A DNA stretch of 38,463 nucleotides from a virus. The position numbers were made by a program, and so were the translations under genes. Of this stretch, positions 26,855 to 32,993 are shown piece by piece. The stretch is from positions 1-38,463 of the IMG/VR virus record IMGVR_UViG_3300022926_000001; one strand, given 5' to 3'. The stretch's first letter is position 1. Every line of letters begins with the position of its first letter. The notes beneath the pieces are model-generated. The model ran no database searches. It was not told the origin of the DNA and saw only the letters and a program-made list of their open reading frames with translations.

Positions 26855-27241
26855 TTAAAAATCTATAGAGAATTTATTGCTTTGTTTTAATTTTTGTTTT
26901 ACTTCTTCTGGGTGTTTTGCCCCTTTTCTTTGTTTCGAATACTCTTTGAAATATTTTTGTTGAACTGGGTCTATTCCGCCGTTCATTGATTTTCTTTTAT
27001 CGGAAAGTTCTTTTGAGTAGTCTAGCATATCTCCGTAGGAACCTTTCATGTTGCCAGTTTTGTTTACAAAATGAGCGTTATCGAATGGATTTATGTTTGA
27101 GTCTGTATTTAGTTGAGGGTTAATCCATACTCTTTTCCATTTTAATCCAGAATCATCTATGTAAACATGTTCTTCATTCATAGACTGAACTAATTCTATG
27201 AATTCTTCTTTGCTAGGGTGTTTGTATACATAAACTGGCAT
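26855..27241 (-). CDS. FmdB-like small protein without zinc cysteines
   Basis: A 128-residue protein starting MPVYVYKHPSKEEFIEL, which resembles the MPxYEYxC opening of FmdB-type proteins found in many phages; here the zinc-ribbon cysteines are missing. The rest is polar with a Lys-rich, probably flexible end. I chose the ATG at 27241 over the upstream TTG at 27268 because the ATG sits 6 bases behind a perfect TATAAT and gives the conserved opening. It leads a two-gene leftward unit. The role is unknown; a regulatory function is claimed for some relatives. Confidence 0.55.
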   Translation of the reverse strand: MPVYVYKHPSKEEFIELVQSMNEEHVYIDDSGLKWKRVWINPQLNTDSNINPFDNAHFVNKTGNMKGSYGDMLDYSKELSDKRKSMNGGIDPVQQKYFKEYSKQRKGAKHPEEVKQKLKQSNKFSIDF

Positions 27242-27247
27242 TACTTT

Positions 27248-27276
27248 ATTATAAGATAAAAAAAACAAGAAGTCAA
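27248..27276 (-). promoter_or_regulatory. Strong sigma70-type leftward promoter, leaderless
   Basis: On the minus strand: TTGACT (27271-27276), exactly 17 bases, then TATAAT (27248-27253). Six bases (AAAGTA) separate the -10 box from the ATG, so transcription should begin at or next to the A of the start codon. This is the best promoter match in the window. Confidence 0.8.
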
Positions 27277-27297
27277 ATAAAAAGTGTAAGCATATAT

Positions 27298-28077
27298 ATG
27301 TTTATATTTTTTATAACTTTTTTATCAGCTTTGTCGATATCAATAATAGGTGGGTATTTTAGTATTATAGGTTTATCAACTATTTTTCCAGGATCTAAAA
27401 CTTCCGTAATTGTCATGGGGGCGGCTTTAGAAATAGCTAAGGTTATAGCAGTACTTTGGTTGCATGCAAATTGGAAAAAACCAAAAATAATTATTAAATT
27501 ATATTTAATATTTTCTATATTAACATTAATGGCTATTACGAGCTTGGGGGTTTTTGGTTACTTAAGTAAGGCTCATGTAGAACATCAGAATTTAGCAAAT
27601 GTGGAAAAAATACAAATAGAAACTATAGATGAGAGAATAAGAAAAGAAGAATTATTGATTAAGCAATACGAGGGAAGTATTAATACTATAAAAAAAGAAG
27701 AGAGCGAGCGAAAAAGAAGTAGTGAAGTTGAATTAGATAGGTCCGAGAGATTAATCGATTCAATAAACAAAAAAATGCAAAAAAGTATTGAAATCGAAAA
27801 TGAATCAATTAAGTCATTGAATGAAAGATTAAAAACTCTAAACTTAGAGGTTGAGGGTGTAGAAAAAAAGAACTCGGGTATTTTTAGTAATAAAAAAGAA
27901 GCTTTAAAAAAAGTACAAGAAAAACAAAAGGAAGAGAGGCGTTCCATACAAGAAGATATTGAATATCATAGGGGTAGTATAAAGAGAATTAAAGAGAAAC
28001 ACGAAAAAGAATATGAAGAGATAAAATCTTTCATGAACACTTTTGAACAAAAGAAAATAAAGATAACGACAATTTAG
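27298..28077 (+). CDS. Membrane-anchored coiled-coil protein (N-terminal part)
   Basis: A 259-residue protein with three membrane segments (residues ~2-26, 35-57, 64-89) and the motif SVIVMGAALEIAKVIAVLW, then FGYLSKAHVEHQN and a long charged coiled coil to the end. Phage homologues I recall run on from the coiled coil into a GPxKY segment and a C-terminal membrane helix with FDPLA. Here that end is encoded just downstream in another frame (28134-28424), so the gene looks split by a one-base frame change. GTGTAAGCATA lies 14 bases before the ATG. It probably forms a membrane complex; the role is unknown. Confidence 0.6.
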   Translation: MFIFFITFLSALSISIIGGYFSIIGLSTIFPGSKTSVIVMGAALEIAKVIAVLWLHANWKKPKIIIKLYLIFSILTLMAITSLGVFGYLSKAHVEHQNLANVEKIQIETIDERIRKEELLIKQYEGSINTIKKEESERKRSSEVELDRSERLIDSINKKMQKSIEIENESIKSLNERLKTLNLEVEGVEKKNSGIFSNKKEALKKVQEKQKEERRSIQEDIEYHRGSIKRIKEKHEKEYEEIKSFMNTFEQKKIKITTI

Positions 28078-28133
28078 ATAAAATTAACAACCTAAATAGT
28101 TTAATAAAAAAGTCTTTATTAGAAATTGAAGAT

Positions 28134-28424
28134 TTGCGGTTAAAGAAAAATAAACTAGGATCCGTGGTTATGAATCTAGAGTCTGAGATTGGACCTCTTA
28201 AATATGTTGTGGGGCTAATTAAGGATCTCGGGATAGCTCAAATAGACCCAGATCAAGCTGTTCGAATTATTATATTAATAATAGTTTGTGTTTTTGATCC
28301 TTTAGCTATAGTGCTTTTGATCGCGGCCCAGATTTCTTTTGGGGCTAAAACATGCAAGGAAAGTGTTGCTTACAAGAAACTGAAGTCCAGGGTTTTATTC
28401 TCACCATTCAGGGAAAGAGATTAA
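28134..28424 (+). pseudogene. Frame-shifted C-terminal part of the membrane coiled-coil protein
   Basis: This frame is open from 28047, overlapping the upstream frame by 31 bases, and continues its coiled coil (LDKINNLNSLIKKSLLEIE) before ESEIGPLKYVVGLIKDLG and the membrane segment IIILIIVCVFDPLAIVLLIA. There is no ATG near the top: TTG at 28134 or ATG at 28170 are the only starts if made alone. Either a one-base deletion or insertion split the gene, or the ribosome shifts by -1 in the A-rich overlap. The stop overlaps that of the convergent SSB gene. Confidence 0.6.
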
Positions 28425-28873
28425 AATTCAAATTCCTGTTCAAATTGATCAATTTCTTCTTCGGTATCAATAGGTGCATTTTCTTTAGGGGATGTTTTTT
28501 TGCTTTTTAAAGTTTTAGATTTGCTTTTGTTTTCGTTTTCTATTTTTTGCCCAAACTGAACTTTCCCGCAGTAACCATCTACATTAACGGTGAAGGTTGT
28601 GCAATTTATTTCTTCGCCGCTTTCAGTGTTCTTGGTATATTGCTTAGGTATGATAGATGCATTTGTAATAAAAACCTGAGACCCTTTCTTAAGCATCATG
28701 CATTTTTCCCCTTCCTTACCCCATACGTCTACATAAAAATATAAAGCAGATTCGTTGTGGGGATTGTTTACTGCGATTCTAAATTTTGCAACTTTAGTGT
28801 TTCCAGCTTGTTTGATTTCTGGATCGGCAACTAAATTACCAATGCAGTGAAATTGATTTAAGTAAAAAGCCAT
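28421..28873 (-). CDS. ssb: Single-stranded DNA-binding protein (SSB, OB fold)
   Basis: A 150-residue protein with the bacterial/phage SSB opening (MAFYLNQFHCIGNLVADPE), KFRIAVNN strands, FYVDVWGKEGEKCMMLKKG (the WG-x-x-A-E-like segment) and SQVFITNASI. After ~110 residues of OB fold come a Lys/Ser linker and an acidic end, EEEIDQFEQEFEF, which takes the place of the usual DDDIPF tip that recruits repair partners. It coats ssDNA in replication and recombination. Its ATG overlaps the stop of the sigma-like gene by one base, so it is the last gene of the leftward four-gene unit. Confidence 0.92.
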   Translation of the reverse strand: MAFYLNQFHCIGNLVADPEIKQAGNTKVAKFRIAVNNPHNESALYFYVDVWGKEGEKCMMLKKGSQVFITNASIIPKQYTKNTESGEEINCTTFTVNVDGYCGKVQFGQKIENENKSKSKTLKSKKTSPKENAPIDTEEEIDQFEQEFEF

Positions 28874-29460
28874 TATTTTTTTTCCTTTCTTATTTTTTCT
28901 ATATATTTATTATGTACATTTATACAACCTTGAACACTAAGATTCACTTTAGGGGATTGAGCTACAACACTCCAGGGCATTACGGTATTTTTTTCCCCAT
29001 CTAAATATCTCAGTTTAAATATTTCATAGAGTCGTAAATCTTTATTACCCTTTAATTTTTTTAAAAACTCTTCTAGGGCATCTTTTTTTTCTAGAGAAAT
29101 TATTGAAGTATTAGAACACGCAATATTGTTCAAGTCTTCTTGATCTATATTGACTTTTTTGGTGTTAGATTCTTTGTTTTTGTTATATAGGTTTAGGCAA
29201 AACCACTTTATTCTGCTAGCTAAATAAGTACTAAATTTAGCGCCTTTATCAGGTTTATAGTCTAGTACACATTCATATATAAAACTTTCCCTGTTTGGTA
29301 GGAAGTCATTTTGGTAAAAATGAAAATTTCCATACATGTATTTAGAGCACATTTTAAAAAAAATACCACTGTGTTTATCTAGTATTTTTCGAAAGTTTTC
29401 AGTCGTATTTATACCAGATTTAATCTCGTGTATTATTTTATTTTCGTTTGATTTTTTCAT
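28873..29460 (-). CDS. Sigma-like factor, possibly for late transcription
   Basis: A 195-residue protein. Residues ~57-93 hold the sigma region 2 pattern: YECVLDYKPDKGAKFSTYL followed by ASRIKWFCLNLYN, matching the KFSTYAxxWIRxxI core. The C-terminal part (LYEIFKLRYLDG, then SVVAQSPKVNLSVQGCINV and NKYIEKIRK) resembles a degenerate region 4 helix-turn-helix. Size and domain set recall T4 gp55-like late sigma factors. It probably directs host RNA polymerase to phage promoters; the recurring GTGTA or TATAAATA-like motifs before structural genes are candidate targets. It overlaps the dNMP kinase gene by 23 bases. Confidence 0.82.
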   Translation of the reverse strand: MKKSNENKIIHEIKSGINTTENFRKILDKHSGIFFKMCSKYMYGNFHFYQNDFLPNRESFIYECVLDYKPDKGAKFSTYLASRIKWFCLNLYNKNKESNTKKVNIDQEDLNNIACSNTSIISLEKKDALEEFLKKLKGNKDLRLYEIFKLRYLDGEKNTVMPWSVVAQSPKVNLSVQGCINVHNKYIEKIRKEKK

Positions 29461-29995
29461 TTAAAAATCCTTGTATAAATGGTATACCTTTAGAGTTGTC
29501 CCCCTCAAATGAACTCCAGCTTATTACATAATCCGAGTTTCTCTCTAAAGAAGGGGTGTAGGCTTCTTCTTCTGAGTTTATAGGCTTGAATCCATATCTA
29601 TTTATATGAACACAACAAGAATCTTTGAATTTATTTTTTAAAAATTCTTGTTCATTGGGATACCTAGTATCTGTTATGACTGATATAATTCCTTTGGTTT
29701 CATTTTTCTGAAGCTTAGGCTCTATGACTTTAATCCAAAAATTATTATCTATCTTCCTGCCGAGATCGGTACCGTATGCAACTAATAATGGTCTAACTAG
29801 TTCTTTCTCAATTGCCGTTGGGTTAAGTATATCTATATTAAATTTACGTTTAACTAAAGGTCTTAAGTCTTTTTTAATTTGATCAGCGAAAGCTAGTCTT
29901 TGAATTTTTAATTGGTAATCTTTCGCCTGAGACTGCAATAAAGAAAAAAATGTGTCTTTACCTGAACGTGCTACTCCTGATACTGCTATAATCAT
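29438..29995 (-). CDS. Deoxynucleoside monophosphate kinase
   Basis: A 185-residue P-loop enzyme: MIIAVSGVARSGKDTFFSLL gives Walker A GVARSGKDT at residues 7-15. IISVITDTRYPNEQEFLKN is the second conserved segment of phage dNMP kinases of the T4 gp1 type, which phosphorylate dNMPs to dNDPs. The neighbouring reductase gene makes dNDPs too, so both feed phage DNA synthesis. It starts one base after the end of the upstream small gene and overlaps the sigma-like gene, so these are one operon. Confidence 0.88.
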   Translation of the reverse strand: MIIAVSGVARSGKDTFFSLLQSQAKDYQLKIQRLAFADQIKKDLRPLVKRKFNIDILNPTAIEKELVRPLLVAYGTDLGRKIDNNFWIKVIEPKLQKNETKGIISVITDTRYPNEQEFLKNKFKDSCCVHINRYGFKPINSEEEAYTPSLERNSDYVISWSSFEGDNSKGIPFIQGFLNEKIKRK

Positions 29996-29996
29996 A

Positions 29997-30308
29997 TTAA
30001 GATGGTATTATTTTTTTGAATTTTTTAGAGAGATCATGTCTACCTATGTTGGATAATATATAAGGGGTTGAGAATATTTTACTATGATCTTGATTGAAAT
30101 TCACGCAAAATTTAGAGCAATTCAAGGAGATTATCGCTGGACTTAGCTTTAAATCAGCTCCTTCACTCTCTAGCATTAACTCCAATGCTTTGGATGCGGC
30201 CTCTTCATGATTTGAGGCTACAACTGATACTTCCCAATTTGCTGATGTTATAAAATATAAATTTTCAAAATCATTGGTGATCAATCTTGATATATTTTTT
30301 TTAGCCAT
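29997..30308 (-). CDS. Small conserved-type phage protein, unknown function
   Basis: A 103-residue soluble protein: NLYFITSANWEVSVVASNHEEAASKAL suggests a small beta-alpha fold, and LKLSPAIISLNCSKF resembles segments of short hypothetical proteins in T4-like phages. I chose the ATG at 30308 instead of the TTG one codon earlier; a -10 box ends 6 bases before it. It leads the leftward unit with dNMP kinase, sigma-like factor and SSB. Function unknown. Confidence 0.6.
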   Translation of the reverse strand: MAKKNISRLITNDFENLYFITSANWEVSVVASNHEEAASKALELMLESEGADLKLSPAIISLNCSKFCVNFNQDHSKIFSTPYILSNIGRHDLSKKFKKIIPS

Positions 30309-30314
30309 CAATAT

Positions 30315-30342
30315 AGGATATCAGTTTTTCTAAAAAAGTCAA
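30315..30342 (-). promoter_or_regulatory. Candidate promoter of the leftward four-gene unit
   Basis: On the minus strand: TTGACT (30337-30342), a 16-base spacer and TATCCT (30315-30320), which ends 6 bases before the ATG. Same layout as the promoters at 27248 and 26290, with a weaker -10 box. Confidence 0.5.
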
Positions 30343-30403
30343 GTTTTTTTTTAGAAACTCGTATGTATTTATTTATAAATTAACTTTTAAGTCTTTATAT
30401 ATC

Positions 30404-30421
30404 TTAATATATATATATTAA
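30404..30421. repeat. 18-base A/T palindrome in the divergent region
   Basis: TTAATATATATATATTAA is a perfect palindrome within a ~110-base nearly pure A/T stretch between the leftward unit and the reductase gene. Two TATATATCTT copies flank it. It may be a duplex-unwinding or regulator site; nothing more can be read from the sequence. Confidence 0.5.
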
Positions 30422-30468
30422 TATATTATATATATCTTGTTTTTTGATAACATATTAAAATATTTTAC

Positions 30469-30497
30469 TTGTAAAAACTTAAAGTTTTTGATATACT
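30469..30497 (+). promoter_or_regulatory. Candidate promoter of the ribonucleotide reductase gene
   Basis: TTGTAA, a 17-base spacer and TATACT, with TG one base before the -10 box (extended -10). The expected leader is about 33 bases and contains TTTGTGTA (30516-30523). Confidence 0.5.
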
Positions 30498-30536
30498 AAT
30501 TTTAGCTATCGAAAGTTTGTGTATGATAGTTGATTA

Positions 30537-32951
30537 ATGAATATGAAAATTAAAAAACGAAACGGCAGGTTAGAAGAATTTAATGTAGAAAAAATAAACG
30601 CTAGTGCTGAAAGAGCCTGCATTGGAATAGAGGATGTATCAGCTAGTGAGATTGTGCTAGACGCCCAATTACAACTATTCGATAAGATAACAACCAGAGA
30701 AATAGATCAAGCTCTAATCTTCTCTGCCCGCGAAAAGATTGAAAAAGAACCTAATTACTCTTTCGCTGCCGCACAGTTATTACTCAATACTTTATATAAA
30801 GAAGTTTTTAAGGAGGGTGTGGATTCCGATACGTTTAAACTTCAGTATAGAAAAAGCTTCATTCAAAACACAAAAAAATTAGTTAAGGAAAATAGGCTAG
30901 ACGAACGTTTACTCGATTTTGATCTTTCTTTCTTATCTGAAAATATAAAAATAAGACGAGATAAAAACTTAAAATACCTCGGGGTTCAAATTCTTTATGA
31001 TAGATATTTTCTTAGAATAGACGGCAAGATTCTGGAAGCTCCACAATCTTTTTTTATGCGTGTAGCCATGGGGCTTTCTATCAATGAGGATAATAAAAAC
31101 GAAAGAGCTGTTGAATTTTATAATTTAATTAGCCAGCAGCTTTATACCCCATCTACCCCAACTCTTTTTAACAGTGGAACTACTCATTCGCAGCTTAGTT
31201 CTTGCTATCTTAACACTTTTGACGATAGCATTGACGGTATCTTTGATGGTGCTTGGCAAGAAGCCAGAAAATCAAAATACGCTGGCGGTCTCGGTCTTGA
31301 TGTTACCCCTTTTCGTTCCACAGGTTCTCATATTGAAGGAACTAATGGTATTTCAAGCGGATTAGTTCCATGGCTTAAAATATACAATGATTTATTAGTT
31401 GCAGTAAATCAGGGCGGAAAACGCCCAGGTGCTGGTTGTGCCTACCTGGAACCCTGGCACTTAGATTATGAAGATTTTCTAAATCTTCGCAGGAACACTG
31501 GGGACGACAGGCTTCGCTGTCATGACATGAATACCGCTTCCTGGATTCCTGATGAGTTTATGCGTAGGGTTAAAAATGAAGAAATTTGGTATTTCTTTGA
31601 TCCTAAATACGCAGATCTTCATGATCGATTTGGCGAAGATTTCGATGCAAGATATAAAGAATTATGCAATCAAGCCGATGAAGGGTTAATACAAAACTAC
31701 AGAACAATTCCAGCTAAAGAACTATGGAAAAAGATGCTTAAAGTACTATTCGAAACTTCTCATCCTTGGAACACATTTAAAGATCCATGTAATATTAGAT
31801 ATACCAATCAACATGCTGGAGCCGTACGCAGCTCTAATCTTTGTACGGAGATCACCCTTCACACAAAACCATCTGAATACAAACAGGGTGAAAAAACTAA
31901 AATTGGAGAAACCGCTGTTTGTAATTTAGGTTCTATTAATGTATTGAATCACTTATTAGAAGATGGGGAGATAGATTTTGATAAGCTCAAACAATCTATT
32001 CATACTGCCGTCAGAATGTTGGATAACGTAATTGATATTAACTTCTACCCAACCAAAGAGTCTAGCAACTCTAATCTTAAAAATCGCCCAGTAGGATTAG
32101 GAGTTATGGGCATACACGACGTACTTCATGTTAAAAATATACCTATCGATAGCGAAGAAGCCATACATTGGAATGATTCTTTCTTTGAGTTTTATAGCAG
32201 GGAGGCTATTTTAGCTAGCTCAAAATTAGCAAAGGAAAGAGGTCCTTACGAAAATTTTGAAGGTTCTTTGTGGCACCAAAACATTCTACCAATAGATAGT
32301 TTCGATATTTTACATAAATACAGAAAATCAAAATTCAACAAGAAGGAGTCTTTAAACTGGTCAGAAGTGCGAGATTCAATAAAATCCCACGGAATGCGCA
32401 ATAGTAATGTTATGGCAATTGCCCCAACCGCCACAATTGGCTACATCAATGGTGTAGAACAAAGCATTGAACCTAATTTTTCCGTTTTATTTGTTTACGA
32501 AAATAAAAGTGGTAATTTTTACATCACCAATCCCCACTTCGTTAAAGACATGAAAGACAGGGGCTTATGGAATTCAGAAATTTCAAATTTAGTAAAAAAT
32601 TGTGATGGAGATTTATCTTTAATTGATGACTCTATACCAGAAAGCTTAAAAGAAAAATACAAAACAGCCTTCGATAGAGATATGTTCAAACTAATAGATT
32701 GCAATTCAGTTCGACAAAAATGGATAGATCAGGCTGTTAGCTTCAATCTCTACAATAAAACAACTTCATTGAAATATTTAAACGACATATACTTTCACGC
32801 TTGGGAGAAATGCTTAAAAACAACTTACTATTTAAGAAATCGTGCTGCTAGTAAAATTGAGAAGTCTTCTCAATCCGAAACAGAACCCAAAAATAATTCC
32901 TGCAGTATAGCAGCTAAAGCTCGTGGCGAAAGTTGCGAAAGTTGTCAATAA
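30537..32951 (+). CDS. nrdA: Ribonucleoside-diphosphate reductase large subunit, class I
   Basis: An 804-residue enzyme that reduces ribonucleotides to deoxyribonucleotides. Residues ~1-90 are an ATP-cone regulatory domain (MKIKKRNGRLEEFNVEKINA). Catalytic residues are in place: Cys223 (QLSSCYLN), Asn434, Cys436 and Glu438 (SNLCTEI), Cys462 (AVCNLGSIN), Tyr764-Tyr765 of the radical path (KTTYYLRN), and the C-terminal CESCQ shuttle cysteines. GKRPGAGCAYLEPWH is a family hallmark. No small subunit gene is present, although class I enzymes need one; it must lie elsewhere or come from the host. Base skew is nearly neutral, unlike the G-rich tail genes and the C-rich genes that follow. Confidence 0.97.
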   Translation: MNMKIKKRNGRLEEFNVEKINASAERACIGIEDVSASEIVLDAQLQLFDKITTREIDQALIFSAREKIEKEPNYSFAAAQLLLNTLYKEVFKEGVDSDTFKLQYRKSFIQNTKKLVKENRLDERLLDFDLSFLSENIKIRRDKNLKYLGVQILYDRYFLRIDGKILEAPQSFFMRVAMGLSINEDNKNERAVEFYNLISQQLYTPSTPTLFNSGTTHSQLSSCYLNTFDDSIDGIFDGAWQEARKSKYAGGLGLDVTPFRSTGSHIEGTNGISSGLVPWLKIYNDLLVAVNQGGKRPGAGCAYLEPWHLDYEDFLNLRRNTGDDRLRCHDMNTASWIPDEFMRRVKNEEIWYFFDPKYADLHDRFGEDFDARYKELCNQADEGLIQNYRTIPAKELWKKMLKVLFETSHPWNTFKDPCNIRYTNQHAGAVRSSNLCTEITLHTKPSEYKQGEKTKIGETAVCNLGSINVLNHLLEDGEIDFDKLKQSIHTAVRMLDNVIDINFYPTKESSNSNLKNRPVGLGVMGIHDVLHVKNIPIDSEEAIHWNDSFFEFYSREAILASSKLAKERGPYENFEGSLWHQNILPIDSFDILHKYRKSKFNKKESLNWSEVRDSIKSHGMRNSNVMAIAPTATIGYINGVEQSIEPNFSVLFVYENKSGNFYITNPHFVKDMKDRGLWNSEISNLVKNCDGDLSLIDDSIPESLKEKYKTAFDRDMFKLIDCNSVRQKWIDQAVSFNLYNKTTSLKYLNDIYFHAWEKCLKTTYYLRNRAASKIEKSSQSETEPKNNSCSIAAKARGESCESCQ

Positions 32952-32971
32952 TTATGTGTAATACATGTGTA

Positions 32972-32981
32972 TTTTTGTGTA
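32972..32981 (+). promoter_or_regulatory. TTTTTGTGTA element before the fusion gene
   Basis: TTTTTGTGTA recurs exactly at 4274-4283. Here it continues as CTTACATAAAG and lies 12 bases before the ATG; a second GTGTA stands 20 bases upstream. TTATGT and ACATAA form an outer inverted repeat. Possibly a phage promoter element. Confidence 0.35.
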
Positions 32982-32993
32982 CTTACATAAAGC

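Noticed and set aside
27242-27268. TTG start giving nine more residues on the FmdB-like protein
   Set aside because: It would place the start codon upstream of the perfect -10 box; the ATG at 27241 gives the conserved MPVYVYK opening.
27585-27947. Reverse-strand 120-residue frame opposite the coiled-coil gene
   Set aside because: Phe/Ser/Leu-rich translation is the expected mirror of a Glu/Lys coiled coil.
31174-31365. Alternative frame with hydrophobic translation inside nrdA
   Set aside because: It covers the catalytic region of nrdA in another frame and has no start signal.
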